A stretch of 64,000 nt of DNA, taken from contig NZ_AP027080.1 of assembly GCF_030295405.1 (NCBI RefSeq), positions 3,580,001 to 3,644,000 of the forward strand. The letters are read 5' to 3'. Position numbers and translations under genes: made by a program. Shown piece after piece: positions 16,663-24,684 of this stretch; the first letter of the stretch is position 1, and each line of letters opens with the position of its first letter. The stretch is from Mesoterricola silvestris. GTDB taxonomy: Bacteria; Acidobacteriota; Holophagae; Holophagales; Holophagaceae. A model generated the notes under the pieces. That model saw only the letters and a list, made by a program, of their open reading frames with translations. It searched no databases and was not told the origin of the DNA.

Positions 16663-18138
16663 ATGTCACCAATTGCAACCGCCGTGAACGTCCACGACCT
16701 GCGGTCGGCCCTCGAACTCCTCGGGCAGCACGAAGGCCAGCTGCACCAGACCGACGTGGAGGTGGACCCCGTCGCCGAGCTCTCCGGCGTCTACCGCTAC
16801 ATCGGCGCGGGCGGCACCGTGATGCGCCCCACCAAGCTCGGCCCCGCGATGCTCTTCAACAACATCAAGGGCTTCCCGGGCTCCCGCGTCTCCATCGGCA
16901 TGCTCGCCGACCGCAGGCGCGTGGCCCTGCTCCTGGGCACCACCGTGGACAAGGTTGGCACCGTCCTCTGCGAGGCCCTGAACAACCCCATCGTGCCCAA
17001 GGTGGTCAAGGCCGGCAGCGCCGTGTGCCAGGAGGTGGTGCACAAGGCCACGGATCCCGGCTTCGACATCCGCACCCTCATCCCCGCTCCCACCAACACC
17101 CCCGAGGACGCCGGCCCCTTCATCACCATGGGCCTGTGCTACGGCAAGGATCCCGAGAACGGCCAGGAGGACGTGACCATCCACCGCCTGTGCGTGCAGG
17201 GCAAGGACGAGATCTCCATGATGTTCGTCCCCGGGCGCCACCTGGACTCCTTCCGCATCAAGGCGGAGAAGGCCGGCAAGCCCCAGCCCATCTCCATCAG
17301 CATCGGCCTGGACCCCGCGGTGTACGTCGCCGCGTGCTTCGAGGCCCCCTCCACGCCCCTGGGCTTCAACGAGCTGGGCATCGCCGGCGCCGTGCGCGGC
17401 CAGGCCGTGGAAGTGGTGGAGTGCCTCACGGTGGACGCCAAGGCCATCGCCAACGCGGAGATCGTCATCGAAGGCTTCCTCCAGCCCGACGTGCGCGTCG
17501 TGGAGGACCAGAACAGCCACACCGGCAAGGCCATGCCGGAATTCCCCGGCTACAACGGCCCTGCCCACCCGAGCCTGCCGGTCATCAAGGTCACGGCCGT
17601 CACCCACCGCGTCAATCCCATCATGCAGACCACCATCGGCCCCTCCGAGGAGCACGTGAACCTCGCGGGCATCCCCACCGAGGCCTCCATCACCACCATG
17701 GTGGGCAAGGCCCTTCCGGGCTTCCTCCAGAACGTCTACGCGCATCCCTCGGGCGGCGGCAAGTACCTCGCCATCCTCCAGGTGAAGAAGGCCGTGCCCT
17801 TCGACGAGGGCCGCCAGCGCCAGGCCGCGCTCCTGGCCTTCTCGTCCTTCTCGGAGCTCAAGCACGTCATCCTCGTGGACGAGGACGTGGATCCCTTCGA
17901 CACCAACGACGTGCTGTGGGCCATGACCACCCGCTTCCAGGCCGACGCCGACGTCATCGCCATCCCCGGCGTGCGCTGCCACCCCCTGGACCCCTCCCAG
18001 ACCCCCGAGATGAGCCCGTCCATCCGCGGCAAGGGCATCGCCACCAAGGCCATCTTCGACTGCACCGTCCCCTTCGAGCTCAAGGCCCGTTTCCAGCGCG
18101 CCCAGTTCATGGAAGTCGACTACAAGCGGTTCCTCTAA
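16663..18138 (+). CDS. UbiD-family prenylated-FMN decarboxylase (aromatic acid type)
   Basis: 491 residues, the usual length. RSVIG-like FPGSRVSIG, the AEIVIEGFLQPD segment with the two conserved Glu of the catalytic E-R-E network, and the C-terminal HPSGGGKYLAI and FQADADVIAIPG are UbiD hallmarks. These enzymes decarboxylate (or carboxylate) aromatic and alpha,beta-unsaturated acids using prFMN made by UbiX. A UbiX-type gene lies two genes downstream, so cofactor supply is local. The similarity in layout is closest to hydroxybenzoate/gallate decarboxylases, not to the ubiquinone enzyme, because no quinone genes are nearby; the exact substrate is unknown. AAAGGAGG lies six bases before the ATG. 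Confidence 0.9.
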   Translation: MSPIATAVNVHDLRSALELLGQHEGQLHQTDVEVDPVAELSGVYRYIGAGGTVMRPTKLGPAMLFNNIKGFPGSRVSIGMLADRRRVALLLGTTVDKVGTVLCEALNNPIVPKVVKAGSAVCQEVVHKATDPGFDIRTLIPAPTNTPEDAGPFITMGLCYGKDPENGQEDVTIHRLCVQGKDEISMMFVPGRHLDSFRIKAEKAGKPQPISISIGLDPAVYVAACFEAPSTPLGFNELGIAGAVRGQAVEVVECLTVDAKAIANAEIVIEGFLQPDVRVVEDQNSHTGKAMPEFPGYNGPAHPSLPVIKVTAVTHRVNPIMQTTIGPSEEHVNLAGIPTEASITTMVGKALPGFLQNVYAHPSGGGKYLAILQVKKAVPFDEGRQRQAALLAFSSFSELKHVILVDEDVDPFDTNDVLWAMTTRFQADADVIAIPGVRCHPLDPSQTPEMSPSIRGKGIATKAIFDCTVPFELKARFQRAQFMEVDYKRFL

Positions 18139-18166
18139 TCCGCCAACCCCCTTTTCCGGAGCCACA

Positions 18167-18883
18167 ATGATCGGTCCTTTCGTCAACGGCGCGTCCGTCG
18201 TCCTCGGCAGCCTCACCGGCGCCTCCATGGGCAACAAGATCAGCGAGAACCTGCGCACCAAGATGCCCCTCGTGTTCGGGGTCTCCTCCATGGGCCTGGG
18301 CATCGCCATGATCGTCAAGGTCAAGTTCCTTCCCGCGGTGATCCTCGCCCTCCTGGTGGGCACCGCCATCGGCGAGCTCCTCCATCTGGAGGACTACATC
18401 ATGAAGCTCGCCAGCAAGACCCGCGGCTTCATCGACACGTTCGCCAAGCCCGCCGAGGGCATCACCCACGAGGAGTTCCTGGGCAAGTTCGTGGCCATCC
18501 TGGTGCTCTTCTGCGCCAGCGGCACCGGGATCTTCGGGGCCATGAACGAGGGCATGACCGGGGACACCTCCCTGCTCATGGTCAAGTCCTTCCTGGACCT
18601 CTTCACCGCGGCCATCTTCGCCACGGCCCTGGGCTACTCGGTGGCCACCCTCGCGATCCCGCAGTTCGTGATCCAGGGCAGCCTCTTCCTCCTGGCCACC
18701 AAGATCCTGCCCCTGACCACCCCCTTCATGATCGCGGACTTCTCCGCCTGCGGCGGCCTCATCATGGTCGCCACCGGCTTCCGCATCGCGGGCATCAAGC
18801 CCTTCTCGGTGGCCAACATGCTCCCGGCGCTCTTCATCGCCATGCCCATCAGCGCCCTCTGGGTGCGCTTCATGGTGCACTAG
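18167..18883 (+). CDS. DUF554 integral membrane protein
   Basis: 238 residues, almost entirely membrane segments. NGASVVLGSLTGASMG at the start, the LLVGTAIGELLHLED stretch and the C-terminal NMLPALFIAMPI match DUF554. The function of the family is not established; transport is often assumed. Here it lies between ubiD and ubiX with gaps of 28 and 1 bases, so it is very likely co-transcribed. It may move the aromatic acid or its product across the inner membrane, which is inference from position. GGAG precedes the ATG by about six bases. Confidence 0.85.
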   Translation: MIGPFVNGASVVLGSLTGASMGNKISENLRTKMPLVFGVSSMGLGIAMIVKVKFLPAVILALLVGTAIGELLHLEDYIMKLASKTRGFIDTFAKPAEGITHEEFLGKFVAILVLFCASGTGIFGAMNEGMTGDTSLLMVKSFLDLFTAAIFATALGYSVATLAIPQFVIQGSLFLLATKILPLTTPFMIADFSACGGLIMVATGFRIAGIKPFSVANMLPALFIAMPISALWVRFMVH

Positions 18884-18884
18884 G

Positions 18885-19454
18885 ATGTCCGGTCCCAAGC
18901 GCCTCGTGGTCGGCATCAGCGGCGCAAGCTGCGCCAACCTCGCCATCCGGCTCCTGCAGGCCATGCGGGGGCAGGAGGGCTGGGAGACCGACCTGGTCAC
19001 CACGGACGGCGCCCGCCGGACCCTGGAGCACGAACTCCACCTCGCCCCGGGGGAGCTGGAGGCCCTGGCCACCCGCATCCATGACGTCAGGAACATCGGC
19101 GCCACCATCGCCAGCGGCACGTACCGCACCGAAGGCATGGTCGTCATCCCCTGCAGCATGAAGACGGTGGCCGGCATCGCCCACGGCTACTCCGAGAACC
19201 TCCTCCTGCGCGCCGCGGACGTCACGCTCAAGGAGCGCCGCAAGCTGGTGCTCCTGGCCCGGGAGACGCCCCTGAGCGTCATCCACCTCCAGAACATGCT
19301 CACCCTGGCCACGATGGGTGTGGTGATCATGCCGCCCGTCCTCACGTCCTACCACGGACCCGCGTCCGTGGGGGACATGGAGGATCACCTGGTGGGGAAG
19401 GTAATGGCGGAGTTCGGGATGGAATACGAGAAGTTCAGGAGATGGAAGGGCTGA
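18885..19454 (+). CDS. ubiX: UbiX-family flavin prenyltransferase
   Basis: Joins dimethylallyl phosphate to FMN to give the prenylated FMN cofactor of UbiD enzymes. The 189 residues show the flavodoxin-like start VVGISGASCANLAIRLL, the VVIPCSMKTVAGIAHGYSENLL segment and the LARETPLSVIHLQNM and PPVLTSYHGP stretches typical of UbiX/Pad1. The ATG begins one base after the DUF554 stop (TAGGATG), so the three genes form an operon. UbiX proteins linked to catabolic decarboxylases are sometimes called subunit B of that decarboxylase. Confidence 0.92.
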   Translation: MSGPKRLVVGISGASCANLAIRLLQAMRGQEGWETDLVTTDGARRTLEHELHLAPGELEALATRIHDVRNIGATIASGTYRTEGMVVIPCSMKTVAGIAHGYSENLLLRAADVTLKERRKLVLLARETPLSVIHLQNMLTLATMGVVIMPPVLTSYHGPASVGDMEDHLVGKVMAEFGMEYEKFRRWKG

Positions 19455-19775
19455 ATGGCGGGGTGAGGCTCTGGCCGGATTGTTCGGAGCGGGTCGGAAG
19501 ATTCATTGAAAAAAATCAAACGCTGGGGCGCTGAGATCTCGCTGGGGCGCTGGGGAAAAGAAGGAAAAAAGCTGAAGGATGGGTGGAACCGCGGAATCGT
19601 TCCCGAAAGAGATTGGTCCCCCAGCGCCCCAGCGAGATCTCAGCGTCCCAGCGTTTGGTTTTTTGCTGGCATACCCGGATCGCCGGTTCCGTGCGTTGAC
19701 GTGAAGCGTTCCCTGGACACTCCCTGCACCGATCCGATCGGGAATGCCCCATCCCTGTTCAGACACAAGAGCCTT
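19455..19775. other. Convergent intergenic region dominated by an inverted repeat
   Basis: This lies between ubiX (plus) and the GNAT gene (minus). Apart from the inverted repeat at 19508-19666 it holds CCATCCCTGTTCAG (19749-19762), identical to a piece of the repeat at 20868-20881. No gene is supported. Confidence 0.55.
19508..19666. repeat. Inverted repeat with 48-base arms, flanked by A-run and T-run
   Basis: Left arm 19508-19555 and right arm 19619-19666 match over about 48 bases with two mismatches and a 63-base centre. Each arm holds a direct duplication of CGCTGGGGCGCTG around GAGATCT. The left arm starts with an A-run and the right ends in TTTTTT, so read in either direction it resembles a very long terminator between convergent genes. 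It may instead be a small palindromic element. Confidence 0.8.
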
Positions 19776-20249
19776 CTATTCCGCCAGCTTGCGAAGGGCC
19801 TCGCCCTCCACGCGGCAATGGAGCCATTCCCTCAGCACCTGGGCGCCCTGGCTCTCGTAGAACTCGATGGAGGGCTGGTTCCAGTCCAGCACGGACCAGG
19901 TGTACCGGGTGCAGCCCCGCTCCAGGGCGATGGCGGCCAGGCGCTTCAGGAGCGTCCTGCCGATGCCGTGGCCCCGGAACTCGGGTCGGACGAAGAGATC
20001 CTCCAGGTACAGCGAGGGCTTGCCCTCCCAGGTGCTGAAGTTGTAGAACCACAGGGCGAAGCCGGCGGGGCGCCCCTCCCACTCGGCCAGGATCACCCAG
20101 GCCAGGGGCGCTTCCCCGAAGAGGGCGCGGTCCATGTCGGCTTCGGTCGCCACGGCCTTCTCGGGGGCCCTTTCGTACAGGGCCAGTTCCCGCACGTAGG
20201 CGAGGATGAGGGGGATGTCGGCGGGGGCGGCGGGGCGGAGGGTGAGCAT
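19776..20249 (-). CDS. GNAT-family N-acetyltransferase
   Basis: 157 residues starting MLTLRPAAPADIPLILAYV. The acetyl-CoA pyrophosphate loop is RPEFRGHGIGRTLLKRL, preceded by the LYLEDLFV strand, and the C-terminal LDWNQPSIEFYESQGA is typical of diamine/spermidine-type GNATs. The acceptor is unknown; small amines or amino acids are likely by similarity. The ATG overlaps the stop of the upstream thioredoxin-like gene by one base (TGATG), so the two are translationally coupled. Confidence 0.9.
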   Translation of the reverse strand: MLTLRPAAPADIPLILAYVRELALYERAPEKAVATEADMDRALFGEAPLAWVILAEWEGRPAGFALWFYNFSTWEGKPSLYLEDLFVRPEFRGHGIGRTLLKRLAAIALERGCTRYTWSVLDWNQPSIEFYESQGAQVLREWLHCRVEGEALRKLAE

Positions 20250-20800
20250 CACTTCCCCGGCTTGGCGGCGTCCAGTTCGGACGCGAGGACGGCCGTCTCG
20301 GCCGGGGTGAGGGCGGGGGCGCCGTCCTTCAGGAGCGAGATGAAGGCCTGGATCTCGGCGGGGCTGCCGGGATAGCCGATGTTCTCCGCGGGGCCGCCGG
20401 CGATGGGGCGGATGGAGGAGGAGCGCGGCGCGCCCTGGGCGTCCAGCACCAGGTAGAAGGGGATCCCGGTCTTCGCGCCGGCGGTCCAGGTGGCGTACAG
20501 CTCCGCGGCGCCGGGGTTGTCCAGCTCCTTCTTGGGCCCGCGCTCCTGGATGGTGAGCCACTGGGTGACGAAGTGGCGGTCCATGATCTCCTTCACCGCG
20601 GGCCGGGCCAGGACGGCCTCCAGGCGCCGGCACCAGGAGCACCAGGAGGCGTGGAAGGCCACCAGCACCGTCCGCCCCGAGGGCGCCGCCGCGGCCTGGG
20701 CCTCCCGGAGGAGATCCTGGGCGGGCCGGGGTTGCCCCGCGAGGGCGGGGGTGGCGGCGAGGGCCACGAGGGCGGCTGGGAGCAGGGGAAGGCGCGGCAC
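20249..20800 (-). CDS. Secreted thioredoxin-fold protein (CSWC)
   Basis: 183 residues from GTG 20800, chosen because AAAGGA lies seven bases upstream and the codon opens a clean signal peptide (LPLLPAALVALAATPALAG). A longer in-frame start exists but adds a charged, non-signal extension. The active-site motif is FHASWCSWCRR. The family (DUF255/thioredoxin_7-like) acts in periplasmic disulfide exchange. IPFYLVLDAQG gives the cis-Pro region. It is followed by a GNAT gene with a one-base overlap. Its partner proteins are unknown. Confidence 0.85.
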   Translation of the reverse strand: MPRLPLLPAALVALAATPALAGQPRPAQDLLREAQAAAAPSGRTVLVAFHASWCSWCRRLEAVLARPAVKEIMDRHFVTQWLTIQERGPKKELDNPGAAELYATWTAGAKTGIPFYLVLDAQGAPRSSSIRPIAGGPAENIGYPGSPAEIQAFISLLKDGAPALTPAETAVLASELDAAKPGK

Positions 20801-20845
20801 GGCAGGTCCTTTCAGCGGTCCTCGATCATAACCTGCGGGCAGATC

Positions 20846-20995
20846 CCCTTCATCCCCTTGATCGGCGTCCATCCCTGTTCAGCAGGGCCGGGGCGGGGAT
20901 GGGTCGGGGGACCCGGGTAACGGGAGCGCCTACCCAATCCATCGCCGGCCCTGCTCAACAGGGATAAACGCCGATGTCGGGGATAAAAGGGATGG
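20846..20995. repeat. Inverted-repeat element, member of a dispersed repeat family
   Basis: Arms 20861-20891 and 20945-20975 match as reverse complements over 31 bases with three mismatches. Weaker matching continues outward to about 20846 and 20995. The motif GGGATAAACGCCGAT in the right arm recurs as GGGATGAACGCCGAT at 55172-55186, so this belongs to a repeat family within the genome. Confidence 0.78.
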
Positions 20996-21057
20996 AGGCA
21001 CCTGGGTGGGCCTGGGGACATCATCTGGGGAATCATCACAAAAGCAGTGCCTTTTCG

Positions 21058-21085
21058 TTGACTTCCCCGGGAGTACTCCTAACCT
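21058..21085 (+). promoter_or_regulatory. Candidate hydrogenase promoter with palindrome in the spacer
   Basis: TTGACT (21058-21063), 16 bases, TAACCT (21080-21085). The spacer contains the perfect palindrome GGAGTACTCC (21070-21079), a possible operator. A second TTGACC at 21086-21091 sits upstream of an AT-rich run. The match is weak, so this is tentative. Confidence 0.3.
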
Positions 21086-21155
21086 TTGACCAGTTTCCAG
21101 CATTGATTGAATATTTCATAAAAATGGGTCTCAATCTCATTTCCGAGGAGGCTGC

Positions 21156-22277
21156 ATGTCGGTGCCAAGGGAGTCCCTGTGGGAGACCATGAAGGGGAAG
21201 GGCTACAGCCGTCGCGAGTTCATGGAGTTCTGCGGCTTCGCGGCGGTGGCCGCGGGGCTGGGGACCCAGGCCACCGCGGCCGTCGCGGCCACCTTCGAGA
21301 AGAAGGGCCGGCCCCCGGTGGTGTGGCTCCACTTCCAGGAGTGCACCTGCTGCAGCGAATCCTTCATCCGGGGATCCCACCCGGTGGTGGCCGACGTGCT
21401 CCTGGACGCCATCTCCCTGGACTATACCCAAACCCTCCAGGCCGCCTCGGGCGCCGCGGCGGAGAAGTGCCTCCACGACACGATGAAGAACTACCCCGGC
21501 AAGTACATCCTCCTGGTGGAGGGCTCCGTGCCCACGGGCGCGGGCGGGGCCTACTGCTGCATCAACGGAGAAAGCGCCGAGGAGATCCTCAAGAAGGCCG
21601 CCAAGGACGCCGCGGCCATCATCGCCTGGGGCAATTGCGCCTCCTACGGCTGCGTCCAGGCCGCGAAGCCCAACCCCACCAACGCCACGGCCATCTCGAA
21701 GCTGGTGGGCAAGCCCGTGATCAACGTCCCCGGGTGCCCGCCCATCGCCGACGTCATGGCCGCGGTGGTCACGCACATCCTGATGTTCGGGCGCGGGCCC
21801 GAGCTGGACGCCCAGGGCCGGCCCAAGGAATTCTACGGGCGCCGGGTGCACGACACCTGCTACCGCCGCCCCTACTACGACGCCGGGCTCTTTGTGGACG
21901 CCTGGGACGACGAGGGCGCGCGCAAGGGGTACTGCCTGTTCCGCATGGGCTGCCGGGGGCCGGTGACCTACAACGCGTGTTCGGTGACCAAGTGGAACGG
22001 GAGCGTCAGCTATCCCATCCAGTCCGGCCACGGCTGCATCGGGTGCTCGGAGAACGGGTTCTGGGACAACGGGCCCTTCTACCGCCACCTGCCCCACACC
22101 CCGGGCTTCGGCATCGAATCCACCGCCGACACCATCGGCCTCGGGCTGGGCATCGGGGTGGCGGTGGGGGTCGCCGCCCATGCCGTCACCACCAACATCC
22201 GCAAACGCCCGCTCATCGCCGAGACGGTGAAGGAATCCTCCCCCGCGGGCCAGACTGAAGACGAAGGGGCCAAGTGA
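21156..22277 (+). CDS. hyaA: Uptake [NiFe] hydrogenase small subunit, O2-tolerant type
   Basis: 373 residues. The Tat signal has YSRREFMEF (17-25) with cleavage near residue 46, so the enzyme is exported folded and faces the periplasm. The Fe-S ligands include CTCC (63-66), CASYGC (161-166) and NVPGC (190-194). Subtracting 46 residues these match Cys 17, 19, 20, 115, 120 and about 149 of E. coli HyaA, the six-cysteine proximal [4Fe-3S] cluster that gives O2 tolerance. Later motifs CRGPVTYNAC and GHGCIGCSENGFWD bind the other clusters. A C-terminal membrane helix (TIGLGLGIGVAVGVAAHAV) anchors it to the cytochrome. GAGGAGG precedes the ATG; the stop overlaps the large-subunit start. Confidence 0.96.
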   Translation: MSVPRESLWETMKGKGYSRREFMEFCGFAAVAAGLGTQATAAVAATFEKKGRPPVVWLHFQECTCCSESFIRGSHPVVADVLLDAISLDYTQTLQAASGAAAEKCLHDTMKNYPGKYILLVEGSVPTGAGGAYCCINGESAEEILKKAAKDAAAIIAWGNCASYGCVQAAKPNPTNATAISKLVGKPVINVPGCPPIADVMAAVVTHILMFGRGPELDAQGRPKEFYGRRVHDTCYRRPYYDAGLFVDAWDDEGARKGYCLFRMGCRGPVTYNACSVTKWNGSVSYPIQSGHGCIGCSENGFWDNGPFYRHLPHTPGFGIESTADTIGLGLGIGVAVGVAAHAVTTNIRKRPLIAETVKESSPAGQTEDEGAK

Positions 22278-23995
22278 TGACCAAGCGCATCGTCATCGAT
22301 CCCGTCACCCGCATCGAGGGCCACCTCCGCATCGAGGCGGTGGTGGAGAACGGCGTCGTGAAGGACGCCTTCAGCGCCGGCACCATGGTCCGCGGCATCG
22401 AGAAGATCCTCAGGGGCCGCGATCCAAGGGATGCCTGGGCCTTCACCGAGCGCGTCTGCGGCGTGTGCACCACGGTCCACGCCCTGGCCAGCTGCCGCAG
22501 CGTCGAGGACGCCCTGGGCATCGAGGTGCCGAAGAACGCCGAACTGGTGCGAAACCTCATGTTCTGCGCGCAGTTCATCCAGGACCACGTGGTCCACTTC
22601 TACCACCTGCACGCCCTGGACTGGGTGGACGTGGTGAGCATGCTCAAGGCCGACCCCGCGGCCGCGTCCAGGATCGCCCAGTCCCTTTCCGCCTGGCCCC
22701 GGTCCAATCCCGGCCACTTCGCCGCCGTGCAGACCCGCCTGAGGAAGTACGTGGAAAGCGGCCAGCTGGGGATCTTCGCCAACGGCTACTGGGGCCACAA
22801 GGCCTACAAGCTCCCGCCGGAGGTGAACCTCATCGCCGTGTCCCACTACCTGGACGCCCTGGAGTGGCAGAAGGAGATCGTGAAGATCCACGCCATCTTC
22901 GGCGGCAAGAACCCCCACCCCAACTACCTGGTGGGCGGGGTGCCCTGCTCGTTCAACATCGACGAGGTCAACGCCATCAACACCGAGCGCCTCAACCACG
23001 TGGCCAGCCTCATCAAGGACGCCATCACCTTCGTGGAGCAGGTGTACGTGCCCGATCTCCTGGCCATCGCCGGGTTCTACAAGGACTGGGCCGCCATCGG
23101 CGGAGGCCTGGAGAACTACCTGGCCTACGGGGACCTGCCCACCCGGGGCATCCGGGACGTGGGTTCCTTCCTGCTCCCCCGGGGCGCCATCCTGGGCCGC
23201 AACCTCAACGAGGTCCACGAGGTCAACGGCCGGGACGAGAAGGAGATCAGGGAGTACATCTCCCACTCCTGGTACAAGTACGGCGGCGGGGACCAGGTCG
23301 GCCTCCACCCCTTCAAGGGCGAGACCGAGTTCAACTACACTGGCCCCAAGCCCCCGTACGACCAGCTCAACGTGGAGGGGAAGTACTCCTGGCTCAAGAC
23401 GCCGCGGTGGAAGGAGCATCCCATGGAGGTGGGCCCCCTGGCCCGGATGCTGGTTGCCTACGCCAAGGGCGACACCGACGTGAAGGAGCTGGTGGGGGTG
23501 GTGCTGGGCAAGCTGGACGTGCCCATCGGCGCCCTCTTCTCCACCCTGGGCCGCACCGCGGCGCGGGGCGTGGAGACCCAGGTGGTGGCGCACTGGATGA
23601 AGGGGTTCTTTGACGAGCTGGTCGCCAACCTCAGGAACGGCGAGGTCCGCACCCACACCCGCTACCACTGGGACCCCGACACCTGGCCCGCCGCGGCCGA
23701 GGGGGTGGGCCTCACCGAGGCCCCCCGGGGAGCCCTGGCCCACTGGATCAGCATCAAGGACAAGGTCATCGACAACTACCAGCTGGTGGTGCCCAGCACC
23801 TGGAACGCCTCCCCCCGGGACGCCCAGGGGCAGCGGTCCTCGTACGAGGCCGCCCTGATCGGGACGCCCGTGGCCAACGTGGACCAGCCGGTGGAGATCC
23901 TCCGGACGGTCCATTCCTTCGATCCCTGCCTGGCCTGCGCCGTGCACCTGTACGACCCCACCGGCCGGCAGATCCACCAGGTCCAGTTCAACTGA
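22277..23995 (+). CDS. hyaB: Uptake [NiFe] hydrogenase large subunit
   Basis: Carries the Ni-Fe(CN)2CO site that splits H2. From ATG 22277 (TGATG overlap with the small subunit; an in-frame GTG three bases earlier is possible) it has 572 residues. The N-terminal nickel motif is RVCGVC with C61 and C64, and the C-terminal motif is DPCLACAVH with C551 and C554. The tail of 15 residues after His557 should be removed by the maturation protease encoded two genes later. Length and motifs fit group 1 membrane-bound enzymes. It is exported together with the Tat-bearing small subunit. Confidence 0.96.
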   Translation: MTKRIVIDPVTRIEGHLRIEAVVENGVVKDAFSAGTMVRGIEKILRGRDPRDAWAFTERVCGVCTTVHALASCRSVEDALGIEVPKNAELVRNLMFCAQFIQDHVVHFYHLHALDWVDVVSMLKADPAAASRIAQSLSAWPRSNPGHFAAVQTRLRKYVESGQLGIFANGYWGHKAYKLPPEVNLIAVSHYLDALEWQKEIVKIHAIFGGKNPHPNYLVGGVPCSFNIDEVNAINTERLNHVASLIKDAITFVEQVYVPDLLAIAGFYKDWAAIGGGLENYLAYGDLPTRGIRDVGSFLLPRGAILGRNLNEVHEVNGRDEKEIREYISHSWYKYGGGDQVGLHPFKGETEFNYTGPKPPYDQLNVEGKYSWLKTPRWKEHPMEVGPLARMLVAYAKGDTDVKELVGVVLGKLDVPIGALFSTLGRTAARGVETQVVAHWMKGFFDELVANLRNGEVRTHTRYHWDPDTWPAAAEGVGLTEAPRGALAHWISIKDKVIDNYQLVVPSTWNASPRDAQGQRSSYEAALIGTPVANVDQPVEILRTVHSFDPCLACAVHLYDPTGRQIHQVQFN

Positions 23996-24006
23996 GCGGA
24001 GGGGAC

Positions 24007-24684
24007 ATGCCGGCCGCCACCTACAAGCGCGTCTATGTGTGGGAGCTGCCCGTGAGGGCCTTCCACTGGATCAACGGCTTCGCCGTGACGGCCCTGATCG
24101 TCACGGGCTACTTCATCGGCAACCCCATCCACGTGGGGTTCGCCCAGGAGGCCTCCGGCCAGTACTGGTTCGGCACCCTGCGCTTCGTGCACTTCGCCGC
24201 GGGCTACGTCTTCCTCGTCAACTTCCTGGCCCGCATCTACTGGGGCTTCGTCGGCAATCAATACGCGGATTGGCGCCAGTTCATCCCCACCTCCCGGAAG
24301 AACCTCGCCGAGATCCTGGACGTGCTCCGGGTGGACGTCTTCCAGACCAAGCTCAAGGGGCCCGTCCACCTGGGCCACAACCGCCTGGCGGGGACCATCT
24401 ACTTCGCCACCTTCTTCGCCTTCCTCTTCCAGGTGGCCACGGGCTTCGGCCTCTACGCCCCCATGAGCCGTTCCATCGCCGGCAAGGCCTTCGCCTGGGT
24501 CGTGCCCTTCCTGGGCGGTGACCAGGCCGCGCGCCAGTGGCACCATGCCATGCTGTGGTTCTACGTGATCTTCATTCTCGTGCACGTGTACCTGGTCTTC
24601 TACCACGACTACATCGAGGGCCGGGGCACCACCTCCTCCATGGTGGGCGGCTGGAAGTTCGAGAAGGAGCACCGTGACGCGTGA
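24007..24684 (+). CDS. hyaC: Ni/Fe-hydrogenase b-type cytochrome subunit
   Basis: 225 residues with four membrane helices. Candidate haem-ligand histidines lie in RAFHWING, RFVHFAAGY, HLGHNRLAG and WHHAMLWF followed by LVHVYLVFYHD, the pattern of HyaC/HupC di-haem cytochrome b. It takes electrons from the small subunit and passes them to the quinone pool, so H2 oxidation is respiratory. GGAGGGG precedes the ATG by about four bases, 12 bases after the large-subunit stop. Its 3' end overlaps the protease gene. Confidence 0.94.
   Translation: MPAATYKRVYVWELPVRAFHWINGFAVTALIVTGYFIGNPIHVGFAQEASGQYWFGTLRFVHFAAGYVFLVNFLARIYWGFVGNQYADWRQFIPTSRKNLAEILDVLRVDVFQTKLKGPVHLGHNRLAGTIYFATFFAFLFQVATGFGLYAPMSRSIAGKAFAWVVPFLGGDQAARQWHHAMLWFYVIFILVHVYLVFYHDYIEGRGTTSSMVGGWKFEKEHRDA

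Larger units (their letters stand above)
20801..21155. other. Divergent region before the hydrogenase operon
   Basis: The first part holds the inverted-repeat element at 20846-20995; the last ~120 bases are AT-rich and hold promoter-like sequence for the hydrogenase operon. No gene is supported. Confidence 0.55.

Noticed and set aside
19503-19766. Short frames inside the inverted repeat at 19.5 kb
   Set aside because: The translation reflects the repeat (mirrored LSAPAFDFFQ-type ends) and lacks start signals.
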